From: Arthrobacter woluwensis | Lineage (GTDB): Bacteria > Actinomycetota > Actinomycetes > Actinomycetales > Micrococcaceae | Assembly: GCF_900105345.1 (NCBI RefSeq) | Contig: NZ_FNSN01000003.1 | Coordinates: 744,001 to 808,000, forward strand | Length of the DNA stretch: 64,000 nucleotides | Direction: 5' to 3' | Shown: positions 35,626 to 44,304 of the stretch, piece after piece | Layout of the letters: each line of letters starts with the position of its first letter | How positions within the stretch are numbered: position 1 is the first letter of the stretch | The notes under the pieces: model-generated | What the model was told of the DNA's origin: nothing | The model's input: only the letters and a program-made list of their open reading frames with translations | The model's database searches: none | Made by a program: the position numbers and the translations under genes

Positions 35626-38600
35626 TCAGCCGCGACGCCTCGGCATGAGGAGGAATCCTCCGACCATCATCAGCAGGCCCACCACCAGGGTGGCCTCTGC
35701 GGGGATGGCGCCCGTGCGGGCCAGTTCCTGGGAGGAGTCACCGGTCACGTTGGCCGGCGCTCCCGCCAGAGAGTAGGGATCGAAGCCGGCTGATGCCGGG
35801 TCGACCCAGGAACCCGCTCCGCCACCCGGAGTGGAGCCGGGGACGAAGACGCCGGGAACGGAGACCGGAACGGTTCCGCTGCCGGAGTTCGACCCGGTGC
35901 CGGTACCCGTGCCCGACCCGGGGGTGCCGGGGTTCGAGCCACCGGGCGTGGTGCCGGTTCCGCCGTTGCCACCCGGGAGGCCCGGGACGGTGGGCAGGCC
36001 GGGGGTGGTGCCGGTGCCGTTACCGCCCGGGAGGCCCGGGAGGGTGGGCAGGCCGGGGGTGGTGCCGGTGCCGTTACCGCCCGGGAGGCCCGGGAGGGTG
36101 CCGGTGCCGTTACCGCCCGGGAGGCCCGGGAGGGTGGGCAGGCCGGGGATGGTGCCGGTGCCGTTACCGCCCGGGAGGCCCGGGAGGGTGGGCAGGCCGG
36201 GGGTGGTGCCGGTGCCGTTACCGCCCGGGAGGCCCGGGAGGCCCGGGAGGCCCGGGAGGGTGGGCAGGCCGGGGGTGGTGCCGGTGCCGTTACCGCCCGG
36301 GAGGCCCGGGAGGCCCGGGAGGGTGGGCAGGCCGGGCAGGGTGCCGGTGCCGTTACCGCCCGGGAGGCCCGGGAGGGTGGGCAGGCCGGGGATGGTGCCG
36401 GTGCCGTTACCACCGGGCAGGCCCGGGAGGGTGCCGGTGCCGTTACCACCGGGCAGGCCCGGGAGGGTGCCGGTGCCGTTACCGCCCGGGAGGCCCGCTG
36501 TCACGCCGTCAAGAACTTCCGTGACGTTGTCGAGCAGCCCGCTGGGTGAGTTACCTCCATTGTTTCCGAGCACGCCGTCCAGGAGTGCTTCAGGAATGAC
36601 CGTCACCACATTGGGGATCTGGTGGAACAGACCGCCGGGGAGGTCTGCCGGGTCGGTTCCGGGAACTCCGGGGACGGACGGCAGGCTCGGGATGGTTCCG
36701 GTGCCGCCGGGGATGAGCCCGCCGATCAGATCGGGCAGGCTGCCGAGGATGTCACCCGGGTTCCCGCCGGGGGTTCCCGGAGTGCCGGGGTTGCCACCCG
36801 GAAGACCGGGGATGACTCCACCGGGCAGGCCCGGGAGACCAGGCAGGCCGGGGATGGTTCCGCCGGGGGTTCCCGGGGTGCCGGGGGTTCCCGGGGTGCC
36901 GGGGGTTCCCGGGGTTCCGGGGGTTCCGCCGGTGAGTCCGGGGAGTTCGATGTTCAGGTGGGGTTTGCCGTTCTTGAGGGGGGCGGCTGCGTCGACGAAG
37001 ACGTTGGTGGTGTCGGTGCCGATGCGGTCGGTGGTGGAGGCTCCGTTGGGTCCTACGGTGAGGTCCCAGAGGTCTTTGACGCCGGCGACGTTGAGGTTCT
37101 TGCCGACGCTGACTCCGCCGTTGGGGGTGGTTCCGGCGCGGACGGATCCGATGCCGGGGACGGGGATCTCGACACCCTTGGGGGTGCCGTTGTTCCCGCC
37201 GGGGATGACCCCACCAGTGCCGGGAGTGCCCGGGGTTCCGGGGTTACCACCAGGCAGGCCAGGAAGACCCGGAAGACCCGGGATGCTTGGCAGGCCGGGG
37301 ATGGTTCCGCCGGGGGTTCCCGGGGTGCCGGGGGTTCCCGGGGTTCCGGGGGTTCCGCCGGTGAGTCCGGGGAGTTCGATGTTCAGGTGGGGTTTGCCGT
37401 CTTTGAGGGGGGCGGCTGCGTCGACGAAGACGTTGGTGGTGTCGGTGCCGATGCGGTCGGTGGTGGAGGCTCCGTTGGGTCCTACGGTGAGGTCCCAGAG
37501 GTCTTTGACGCCGGCGACGTTGAGGTTCTTGCCGACGCTGACTCCGCCGTTGGGGGTGGTTCCGGCGCGGACGGATCCGATGCCGGGGACGGGGATCTCC
37601 ACACCCTTGGGGGTGCCGTTGTTCCCGCCCGGGATCACCCCACCAGTACCGGGGGTTCCCGGGGTTCCGGGGGTTCCGGGGTTACCACCCGGCAGGCCAG
37701 GCAGACCCGGGATCGTGCCGGTGCCGCCGGGGATGAGTCCGCCGATGACGTTCGGCAGGCTCCCCAGCAGACCGCCCGGGTTCGTTCCCGGGGTACCCGG
37801 GTTGCCGCCCGGGAGGCCCGGAAGGCCGGGCAGGCCGGGGATGGTTCCGCCGGGGGTTCCCGGGGTGCCCGGGTTGCCGCCCGGGAGGCCCGGAAGGCCG
37901 GGCAGGCCGGGGATGGTTCCGCCGGGGGTTCCCGGGGTGCCGGGGGTTCCCGGGGTTCCGGGGGTTCCCGGGGTTCCGGGGGTTCCGCCGGTGAGTCCGG
38001 GGAGTTCGATGTTCAGGTGGGGTTTGCCGTTCTTGAGGGGGGCGGCTGCGTCGACGAAGACGTTGGTGGTGTCGGTGCCGATGCGGTCGGTGGTGGAGGC
38101 TCCGTTGGGTCCTACGGTGAGGTCCCAGAGGTCTTTGACGCCGGCGACGTTGAGGTTCTTGCCGACGCTGACTCCGCCGTTGGGGGTGGTTCCGGCGCGG
38201 ACGGATCCGATGCCGGGGACGGGGATCTCGACACCCTTGGGGGTGCCGTTGTTCCCGCCGGGAATGACCCCACCAGTGCCGGGAGTGCCCGGGGTTCCGG
38301 GGTTACCACCAGGCAGGCCAGGAAGACCCGGAAGACCCGGGATGCTTGGCAGGCCGGGGATGGTTCCGCCGGGGGTTCCCGGGGTGCCGGGGGTTCCCGG
38401 GGTTCCGGGGGTTCCGCCGGTGAGTCCGGGGAGTTCGATGTTCAGGTGGGGTTTGCCGTCTTTGAGGGGGGCGGCTGCGTCGACGAAGACGTTGGTGGTG
38501 TCGGTGCCGATGCGGTCGGTGGTGGAGGCTCCGTTGGGTCCTACGGTGAGGTCCCAGAGGTCTTTGACGCCGGCGACGTTGAGGTTCTTGCCGACGCTGA

Positions 38601-39675
38601 CTCCGCCGTTGGGGGTGGTTCCGGCGCGGACGGATCCGATGCCGGGGACGGGGATCTCCACACCCTTGGGGGTGCCGTTGTTCCCGCCGGGGATGACCCC
38701 ACCAGTGCCCGGAGTACCCGGGGTTCCGGGGCTACCACCAGGCAGGCCAGGAAGTCCCGGAAGACCAGGGATACCGGGAAAACCCGGACCACCCGGAAGC
38801 GGACCGGTCCCGCCCGGAATCGGCAGACCCGGCAGGCCCGGCAGTTCACCGGAGCCGTCGAGCGGCGGAACCGGGAGACCCGGCACGTCCACCGGCGGCT
38901 TGCCGTTTCCATGTCCGGGGACCTTGCCGATGAGCCCGCCAAGCACGTTCTCCACGGGAGTCGCCACGGGGTCGACGACCCCGCCGAGCAGCTTCCCGGT
39001 GGTGGAGTGCGTGCCGTCAGGGCAGCCGCAAGGAGCCGTGCTCCCGGACCCCTGACCGGTGCCGCTCGGCACGTGCGTCGACGGCGCGTGCGTGGACGGC
39101 ACGTGGGTGGTCGGCGTGTGAGCGCTCGGGGCGTGGACCCGGGTCGATGTCTGTGCTCCGGCGGTGGCGTTCCCGGCCGAGGCGTTCGCCTGACCGTTCG
39201 CCGTCGTCGGCTCCGCCACGTGGCGGCCGTTGCCCGGCGCCGGGGTGATGACCTGAGCGATCGGACGGCTGGCCGGGGCCACCCGCTTCACGACGTTCTG
39301 TGGGGTGATCGCCTCAGGCGCCTGGACGTGCGGCGCCGGGACGCTGGCAGCCGGCGCGACCGGGATCGCCTTCGCGGCGACCTTCCGGACCACATCGGTC
39401 GCGGGCGCCGGGGCAGGTGCCTTGGCCGCCGTCGACGTCGCGCCGGTGAGGGCTCCGACAGTCTGGTTGACGGTCGCCGTGGCGGTGCCGGTCACCTGGC
39501 GGGTGAGGCCGGAGACCGCTCCGAAGAGGGACGGTTTGGCGGTGGCCACCTGAGGATCGGCCGCCGGAGGGGTGGTGTCGTTGGAGGGGGCTGCTGTTGC
39601 TGCGGTCTGGCCTATGCCGTACAAGCCGCAGGCGAAGAAGGTGCCGAGAAGTACCCGGCGTGCATGCCTGTTCAC
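35626..39675 (-). CDS. Giant collagen-like, LARTG-anchored surface protein
   Basis: A 1349-residue cell-wall protein. Order: signal peptide (about 1-29), an Ala/Pro/Thr-rich region (30-230) with a CGC motif, a Gly-Pro-Leu/Thr region of collagen-like triplets (GLP, GTP), four near-identical modules of about 70 residues (GVEIPVPGIGSVRAGTTPN ... HLNIELPGLTGG) separated by (PGT)n and (PGL)n runs, a second triplet region with GGNGTGT repeats, and a C-terminal LARTG motif (1318-1322) followed by a membrane helix and PRRRG. LAXTG-type signals are used by class E sortases. GTG start with AGGAG. It probably forms an extended stalk or fibre. No sortase gene is in the window. The antisense strand is also open across the repeats, which is a composition effect. 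Confidence 0.9.
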   Translation of the reverse strand: MNRHARRVLLGTFFACGLYGIGQTAATAAPSNDTTPPAADPQVATAKPSLFGAVSGLTRQVTGTATATVNQTVGALTGATSTAAKAPAPAPATDVVRKVAAKAIPVAPAASVPAPHVQAPEAITPQNVVKRVAPASRPIAQVITPAPGNGRHVAEPTTANGQANASAGNATAGAQTSTRVHAPSAHTPTTHVPSTHAPSTHVPSGTGQGSGSTAPCGCPDGTHSTTGKLLGGVVDPVATPVENVLGGLIGKVPGHGNGKPPVDVPGLPVPPLDGSGELPGLPGLPIPGGTGPLPGGPGFPGIPGLPGLPGLPGGSPGTPGTPGTGGVIPGGNNGTPKGVEIPVPGIGSVRAGTTPNGGVSVGKNLNVAGVKDLWDLTVGPNGASTTDRIGTDTTNVFVDAAAPLKDGKPHLNIELPGLTGGTPGTPGTPGTPGTPGGTIPGLPSIPGLPGLPGLPGGNPGTPGTPGTGGVIPGGNNGTPKGVEIPVPGIGSVRAGTTPNGGVSVGKNLNVAGVKDLWDLTVGPNGASTTDRIGTDTTNVFVDAAAPLKNGKPHLNIELPGLTGGTPGTPGTPGTPGTPGTPGTPGGTIPGLPGLPGLPGGNPGTPGTPGGTIPGLPGLPGLPGGNPGTPGTNPGGLLGSLPNVIGGLIPGGTGTIPGLPGLPGGNPGTPGTPGTPGTGGVIPGGNNGTPKGVEIPVPGIGSVRAGTTPNGGVSVGKNLNVAGVKDLWDLTVGPNGASTTDRIGTDTTNVFVDAAAPLKDGKPHLNIELPGLTGGTPGTPGTPGTPGTPGGTIPGLPSIPGLPGLPGLPGGNPGTPGTPGTGGVIPGGNNGTPKGVEIPVPGIGSVRAGTTPNGGVSVGKNLNVAGVKDLWDLTVGPNGASTTDRIGTDTTNVFVDAAAPLKNGKPHLNIELPGLTGGTPGTPGTPGTPGTPGTPGTPGGTIPGLPGLPGLPGGVIPGLPGGNPGTPGTPGGNPGDILGSLPDLIGGLIPGGTGTIPSLPSVPGVPGTDPADLPGGLFHQIPNVVTVIPEALLDGVLGNNGGNSPSGLLDNVTEVLDGVTAGLPGGNGTGTLPGLPGGNGTGTLPGLPGGNGTGTIPGLPTLPGLPGGNGTGTLPGLPTLPGLPGLPGGNGTGTTPGLPTLPGLPGLPGLPGGNGTGTTPGLPTLPGLPGGNGTGTIPGLPTLPGLPGGNGTGTLPGLPGGNGTGTTPGLPTLPGLPGGNGTGTTPGLPTVPGLPGGNGGTGTTPGGSNPGTPGSGTGTGTGSNSGSGTVPVSVPGVFVPGSTPGGGAGSWVDPASAGFDPYSLAGAPANVTGDSSQELARTGAIPAEATLVVGLLMMVGGFLLMPRRRG
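35960..36495. repeat. Minisatellite encoding PGGNGTGT / LPGLP repeats
   Basis: About a dozen imperfect units of roughly 33-60 bp, built from GGTGCCGGTGCCGTTACC plus GGGAGGCCC and GTGGGCAGGCC blocks, run head to tail in frame. Unit lengths are multiples of three and differ by whole GLP triplets, as expected from slippage. Copy number may vary between strains or be affected by assembly. Confidence 0.75.
36850..37650. repeat. Copy 1 of an in-frame 0.8-kb repeat (two modules)
   Basis: This block encodes two of the four 70-residue modules (the two start 429 bp, 143 codons, apart). It is nearly identical to 37909-38709; corresponding landmarks are displaced by exactly 1059 bp (353 codons) in three independent places I checked. 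Confidence 0.8.
37909..38709. repeat. Copy 2 of the in-frame 0.8-kb repeat
   Basis: Near-identical partner of 36850-37650 at a 1059-bp offset. The variant bases that distinguish module 1 from module 2 (KNGKPH against KDGKPH) are repeated in the same order, showing that a two-module unit was duplicated rather than single modules. Nearly no substitutions separate the copies, indicating a recent event or gene conversion. Confidence 0.8.
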
Positions 39676-39764
39676 TGTATTTCTCCTGAATGATGATGAT
39701 GCGGGAAGCGCCGCGAAGCGCTCGGATGAGGTGTCTGCCGGTCTGGCGCAGACGCTTCCCGTGA

Positions 39765-41018
39765 TCAGTCAGGAGTGGAGCCGGGGCTGAAAGCCGCGGA
39801 GGCGGGCGGGGTGCCCGCGGTGCGGGCACCGGCATCGCCGGCCTGGTGGGGGAGAAGAACGAAACCGTCCGCAGGCAGTGCGGCGACGGCGCCGCCGCCC
39901 GCCTGCGACAAAGTAGAGGAGCTCAGGCCGCTGGTGACATTGAGCGGTTCAGGAGCGGGTGAGGGGTGCTTCGGGCCTTCCGCCTTGGCGGGCGCCGCAG
40001 CGGTCTGGACGCTTCGCGCGGCCTGCGCGACGTCGGCCAGGACCGCATCCGCCGGGGTCCACCGGAGGGTGCCGACCGCTGCCGTCGTGGTCGCCACGGA
40101 GCCGACCGTCGCAGCCGCCTGGCCGGCGGCCGGGACGGTGCGGGCGGGGGCCGGCAGAGCCGGGGTCCCAGGCACCGCCGGGGTCGTCACGGGAACCGTG
40201 GGGGTGACGCCGGGAACCGGGAGAACAGCTCCGGGAAGCGAGGGGACGAGTCCGCCAGGTCCGGTCACCGAACCGATGATGCCACCGACCTGTCCGGTGG
40301 TGTGCTTCACGGCCCGGTCGACGCCGGTGGTCACCGACGCGATCGGTGCGGTGATCTGTGCGACCGGGAGCTCCTTGACGGTCCCGCTCACGGCGTCACC
40401 GGCGGAGGCCACGGTCTTGTCGACGACGCCGGTCACGGCGCCGACGGTGGGCGCGAGTGCCGCGACGGTGGACGTCACGGTCCGGTTCACCACACCGGTG
40501 ACGGATGTGACCTCGGAGGTCACCGTCTTGGTGGTGGAAGCGATGGTGTCGGCTGCGGCCTTCTGCACCTGAGGCACGACGGCGGTCACGGACCGGACGG
40601 TCGACGTGACGGTCGAGGTGGTGGAGGCGACGCTGCCCGTGGTGGTGTTGAGAGTCCGGGTGACGGTGCCGCTCAGTCCGGAGACGGTCGAGCCGAGGGT
40701 GGCCGGAAGGGCTGCCGGCGCGGGTGAGGTCCGAGGAGTCTGCGGAGCCGGGGCGGTGTACGCGGGGGGCGCCTGCCGGGCGGGGGCTGCATGAGCGAAA
40801 GGTCGCGTCGCCGTGACGAGATCGTGGGAGAGGCCGCCCACCGTCGAGCTGACCGAGCTGGTCACGGAGCCGAGAAGGCCCTGGGAGGGTCCGTCATCGG
40901 CGGCGGCGGAGGCGGGCGCCGCGGACAGGAGGAGCCATCCGGCGCCGGTGCCTGCAGCCAGAGCCGCATAGCGCAACAGGCGGAGAGCCCGCGACTGCGA
41001 GCCTTTCCTGGACGGCAT
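39765..41018 (-). CDS. Secreted Thr/Val/Ala-rich repetitive protein, companion of the surface protein
   Basis: A 417-residue exported protein. The signal peptide ends near ASA-A (about residue 39). The mature chain is low-complexity: a long stretch of TV/TS-rich quasi-repeats (GTVTRTLNTTTG, TSTVTSTVRSVTAVV, GVVNRTVTSTVAALAP) predicted to be extended or helical, then a Pro-rich region, and a C-terminal segment without a membrane anchor or sorting motif. Its start, GLLGSVTSSVSSTVGGLSHDL, resembles the N-terminal region of the 1349-residue protein. It precedes that gene by 89 bp on the same strand, so the two are probably one operon and may assemble together. GGGAGG supports the ATG. Confidence 0.8.
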   Translation of the reverse strand: MPSRKGSQSRALRLLRYAALAAGTGAGWLLLSAAPASAAADDGPSQGLLGSVTSSVSSTVGGLSHDLVTATRPFAHAAPARQAPPAYTAPAPQTPRTSPAPAALPATLGSTVSGLSGTVTRTLNTTTGSVASTTSTVTSTVRSVTAVVPQVQKAAADTIASTTKTVTSEVTSVTGVVNRTVTSTVAALAPTVGAVTGVVDKTVASAGDAVSGTVKELPVAQITAPIASVTTGVDRAVKHTTGQVGGIIGSVTGPGGLVPSLPGAVLPVPGVTPTVPVTTPAVPGTPALPAPARTVPAAGQAAATVGSVATTTAAVGTLRWTPADAVLADVAQAARSVQTAAAPAKAEGPKHPSPAPEPLNVTSGLSSSTLSQAGGGAVAALPADGFVLLPHQAGDAGARTAGTPPASAAFSPGSTPD

Positions 41019-41086
41019 GTTCCCTCCCCTCGGTCACACCAGGTGTGGAACTCAGGGATGGTTTCCACGCCACTCGACTACTGCCA

Positions 41087-41115
41087 TTTACACAAATGCA
41101 TGACAAGAATGTCAA
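41087..41115 (-). promoter_or_regulatory. Strong sigma70-type promoter of the surface locus, with overlapping dyad
   Basis: On the minus strand TTGACA (41115-41110) and TGTAAA (41092-41087) are 17 bp apart, about 70 bp before the start codon. The dyad TGACA-AGAA-TGTCA (41101-41114) overlaps the -35 and spacer, and could be a repressor site. The surrounding gap 41019-41382 (364 bp) is notably AT-richer than its neighbours. Its right part holds the promoter of the next gene and no ORF I can support. Confidence 0.65.
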
Positions 41116-41382
41116 GACAATTTCAGATCATGGAGGATGAACTTTGCAGAATTCCGCATGGTGAGAGTTCTTCGAGGTGAGAGCTCGGTTTCGATTGATC
41201 CGGCGTATCCCGAGTCTGGTGGATTTGTGAAGCAATGGGTTCATGAATCCGGCAGGCGGTCCGCGACGATGGAGCTGGGTTGTGGATCTTGCGCCCCAAG
41301 GTCTGTCCGTCGTGCGCGGACAAGACTTTTCCGTCGCATCTGCGAGGAGTTGCGCGACCTGCCTTCTTGCTAGCGTTGAGCC

Positions 41383-41784
41383 GTGATTTCCCGGGCCTTC
41401 AAGCACCACGTCCTCCCGTTGATGGCACTGCTGTGCTATTTCATGGCGACGCCCTGGCTGGCGGTGGAGAAGGCGACGGACTTCCCTCCTTTCCTTCTGG
41501 CGATCATCGCCGGGGCCCTCCTCGGACTCTGGATCACCCCGAGGATCCAGAGCGTGGGACGAGCGTGGGTCCGGGTGGTGATCCGCGCGGCCATCGTGGC
41601 GCTCGGGGTCCTGCTGCTCGCCAACGTGAAGCCGGTCTACGAGGCTGTCCCGGATGGGCTGATCGGAAGCTCCGTCTTCTTCCTCAACATGACGGCCATC
41701 CCGTTCCTGACGCTGTGTGCGACGGCTCTGCTCACGGACGTCCTGTTTCTTCCCGGCATGATGCGGCGGAAGGCCGGGAAGTGA
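41383..41784 (+). CDS. Small integral membrane protein, unknown function
   Basis: A 133-residue protein with about four hydrophobic helices (around 10-25, 35-52, 65-80 and 95-120) and a basic C-terminus RRKAGK. I do not recognise a family. The GTG start is exactly six bases after TAGCGT (41371-41376) with no Shine-Dalgarno, so it is probably leaderless. It stands alone. Confidence 0.7.
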   Translation: MISRAFKHHVLPLMALLCYFMATPWLAVEKATDFPPFLLAIIAGALLGLWITPRIQSVGRAWVRVVIRAAIVALGVLLLANVKPVYEAVPDGLIGSSVFFLNMTAIPFLTLCATALLTDVLFLPGMMRRKAGK

Positions 41785-41838
41785 CCGCATGCGGCGAGCC
41801 GGGACTCAGTGCTCCCGGAGCTCATCCGTTCGTGAACG

Positions 41839-42270
41839 TCAGTACTCCTGGAATGCGGACGCCTGTGCGCGCTGGGACTTCGCGGCCTGCGGGTTGAGTC
41901 CTTCGCACCACGACGGGTACACCCGGAAACCGCGTTTGCCCGGACGGGCCCCGGCGGTGATGCCGAGATCCTCGAGGTGTGCGTCCGTGAACCGGAAGAC
42001 GCCGCGGCGTCCTTCCTCCTCCAGGAACACGAGCAACCCTGCGCCCACGTCCTCGCGGCCGAACGGGACCGTGGCGCCGTCGTCGTCGCGGCGCCAGAAG
42101 GCCAGGAACGCGCCCGGCTTGGTGGGCGTGATCCGTGCGGTCCTGACATGCCACGAGCCACCCTGGAGGCGGGCGAGCCCGGATCCGTAGTCGCTGTTCT
42201 GCTCCTCGGGAGTCACCTCGAACGATTCACCGAGGTGGGCGGCATAATCCTCCAACGCACTGAACAGCAT
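41839..42270 (-). CDS. MepB-family protein
   Basis: A 143-residue protein matching the MepB pattern: EEQNSDYGSGLARL, ARITPTKPGAFLAFWRR, PFGREDVGAGLLVFLE, GVFRFTDAHLEDLGI and the ending KRGFRVYPSWCEGLNPQAAKSQ. The length is typical. MepB is named from the staphylococcal mepRAB locus, but its biochemical role is unknown. The ATG at 42270 lies six bases after TAGCGT (42282-42277), indicating a leaderless transcript. Confidence 0.87.
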   Translation of the reverse strand: MLFSALEDYAAHLGESFEVTPEEQNSDYGSGLARLQGGSWHVRTARITPTKPGAFLAFWRRDDDGATVPFGREDVGAGLLVFLEEEGRRGVFRFTDAHLEDLGITAGARPGKRGFRVYPSWCEGLNPQAAKSQRAQASAFQEY

Positions 42271-42442
42271 CCGGCCACGCTACCGCACGACGGCGGGGCT
42301 TCTCATCCGGGAATACCTTGTCCACATACGGCCCTTACCCCTATGCGGGCCTCGGGAGGGCGCGCAGAATTGAAAGACGGTCCGTCCTGGGGAGGAGGGC
42401 GTTCCACCACGAGCCTTCGGGCAGGTCTTCAGGAGCGTACAG

Positions 42443-43879
42443 ATGTCAGAAACGCACACAGCCACCGCAGTGCCGGAGGGAGGCCTGCGCCGCTCGCTCG
42501 GTCTCAAGCAGCTGATCGGCAATGGCCTGGTCTTCATCGGTCCGGCCGCGCCGGTGGGCATCTTCGGCCCCATCTACGCGAAGAGCGGTGGTGCGGTGGT
42601 CACCGTCTACGTGGTGGCCACGCTGATCATGGCGCTGACGGCCATCTCCTACTCTCAGATGTCGCGGGTGGTCCCGGCCGCCGGGTCGGTGTACTCCTAT
42701 GCCACGACGGGCATCGGCCGAGGGGCGGGGTTCGTGGCCGGGTGGATGGTCCTGCTGGATTACCTCCTCATCCCCAGCGTGGCCTTCCTCTTCACCGGGC
42801 TGGCCATGCACTCGTTCCTCCCCGCCATCCCCGCGTGGGTCTTCACGGCCCTCGCGGTCGTCCTCACCACCGGTCTGAACCTCGCCGGCGGCAAGAGCCT
42901 CGCCCGCGCGGCGATGGCCGTGGTGATCGCCGAGGTGGCCGTGCTGGCGATCGTCCTCGTCGCAGCGCTGGCCGCCATCGCCGGATCCGGGATCCACCAG
43001 GCCCCGCTGTCACCGATCGCCGGAGTGGACGGATTCTCCCTGGCGGCCGTCCTGGGCGCGGTCTCGATCGCGGCCATGGCTTTCCTGGGGTTCGACGCGA
43101 TCGCCACTTTCGCCGAGGAGGCCAAGGGCACCAGCCGCATGGTCGGCAAGGCCATGCTGGCGTGCCTCGTGATCGCGGGCGTCCTCTTCCTCTTCCAGAG
43201 CTACATCGTGGAGCTCATCACGGTCCCGTCCCCGGCTCAGCTGGCCGCCGATCCTGAAGCCCAGGGCACCGCCTTCTACGACACGATCCGTTCGCAGGTG
43301 GCGCCGTGGCTCGCGACCCTCCTGGGCATCGCCAAGGCGCTGGGCGCGAGCTTCGCCGGCATGATGGGCCTGGCCGCAGGAAGCCGGGTGGTCATGACGA
43401 TGTCGCGCGAACGCCGCTTCCCTGCCGTGTTCGGCACGGTGACCCGGAGCGGCTCGGCCCCGGCGCTGGCCACGGTGCTCGTCACCGCGGTCACTCTGAT
43501 CCTGGCGGTGTGGGCGGCCGCCGAGCCCGACGGGCTGGACCTGCTGTCGTCCACGGTCTCCATCGGGGCCATGAGCGCCTTCATCCTGCTTCATGCCTCC
43601 GTGATCGGGTATTTCCTGGTCAAACGCAAGAGCCGGAACCGGCTGGTGCACCTGGTGGTGCCGGTGGTCGGGATCGTGTTCTTCCTGCTGGTGATCGCCT
43701 TCGCGAACATCAGCGCCCTGACGGTGGGCGCCGTCTGGCTGGTCCTCGGCATCGCGGTGGCCGTGATCCAGCACCTGCGGCGGCGGGGAACGGACACCCC
43801 GTTGACGGACGGTCCGGACACTCCAGCGCCGGCCGCCGGTCGGGCCCACGACAAGGCACACGACCAGGCACACGACTAG
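42443..43879 (+). CDS. APC-superfamily amino acid/amine permease
   Basis: A 478-residue, 12-helix transporter. The N-terminal GLKQLIGNGLVFIGPAAPVGIFG and the consensus segment YSQMSRVVPAAGSVYSYA place it in the APC family, close to putrescine/amino acid importers. The central GFDAIATFAEEAKGTSRMVGKAML is the conserved helix 6-7 region. The C-terminal tail is hydrophilic, ending in repeated HDKAHDQAHD, which is unusual and probably cytosolic. OsmC and DUF1992 genes follow on the same strand, but no function links them. The promoter region 42271-42442 shows a possible TTGTCC-17-CTATGC. Confidence 0.87.
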   Translation: MSETHTATAVPEGGLRRSLGLKQLIGNGLVFIGPAAPVGIFGPIYAKSGGAVVTVYVVATLIMALTAISYSQMSRVVPAAGSVYSYATTGIGRGAGFVAGWMVLLDYLLIPSVAFLFTGLAMHSFLPAIPAWVFTALAVVLTTGLNLAGGKSLARAAMAVVIAEVAVLAIVLVAALAAIAGSGIHQAPLSPIAGVDGFSLAAVLGAVSIAAMAFLGFDAIATFAEEAKGTSRMVGKAMLACLVIAGVLFLFQSYIVELITVPSPAQLAADPEAQGTAFYDTIRSQVAPWLATLLGIAKALGASFAGMMGLAAGSRVVMTMSRERRFPAVFGTVTRSGSAPALATVLVTAVTLILAVWAAAEPDGLDLLSSTVSIGAMSAFILLHASVIGYFLVKRKSRNRLVHLVVPVVGIVFFLLVIAFANISALTVGAVWLVLGIAVAVIQHLRRRGTDTPLTDGPDTPAPAAGRAHDKAHDQAHD

Positions 43880-43907
43880 ACATCCGATCCCATCTCAGGA
43901 GGCTCCC

Positions 43908-44300
43908 ATGGCAGATCACTACAGCATCACCGCCCAGCAGACCGCGGCGCAGAACTTCACCGTCCGGTCCGGCGAGAACTCGGTGGAGGTGGGGATCGGG
44001 ACGTTCATGCCGACCGAGCTCCTCCTCGGCTCCCTCGGATCCTGCATCCTCTCCGTCGTGTCCGACTACGCGCAGCGCAATGGCATCGAACTCTCCGCTC
44101 CGCTGACCGTCCAGGTGGACGGGGACATGGCGAACAAGCCGCGGCGCATGGGCTCGATCGCGGTCCGGCTCGGCCTTCCGGAGGGGCTGACCGATTCCCA
44201 GCGGCAGGCCCTGCTGCGCGCCAGCAAGCACTGCACCATCCACGCCACCCTGGCCTCCGAACCCGAGGTGACGGTCGAGCTGCTGCAGGAAGTACCGTAG
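43908..44300 (+). CDS. OsmC-family peroxidase-like protein
   Basis: A 130-residue OsmC/YhfA-type protein: PTELLLGSLGSCILSVVSDYA holds the first catalytic Cys and ALLRASKHCTIHATL the second, the pair expected for organic hydroperoxide reduction. A good ribosome site (AGGAGG) precedes the start. It lies 28 bp after the permease gene and may be co-transcribed. Confidence 0.9.
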   Translation: MADHYSITAQQTAAQNFTVRSGENSVEVGIGTFMPTELLLGSLGSCILSVVSDYAQRNGIELSAPLTVQVDGDMANKPRRMGSIAVRLGLPEGLTDSQRQALLRASKHCTIHATLASEPEVTVELLQEVP

Positions 44301-44304
44301 AAGC

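Noticed and set aside
36850-38709. Regularly spaced repeats as a possible CRISPR array
   Set aside because: Repeat units are protein-coding, multiples of three, far too long and not separated by unique spacers.
35831-39055. Open frame of 1074 codons on the plus strand across the surface gene
   Set aside because: It is the antisense of GLP/GTP codon repeats, has no ribosome site or signal sequence, and the minus-strand frame has signal peptide, sorting signal and terminator.
41123-41373. Small frames of 66-78 codons on both strands of the gap 41123-41373
   Set aside because: GGAGG abuts the plus-strand ATG without spacing, the peptides have no recognisable features, and the segment is promoter DNA.
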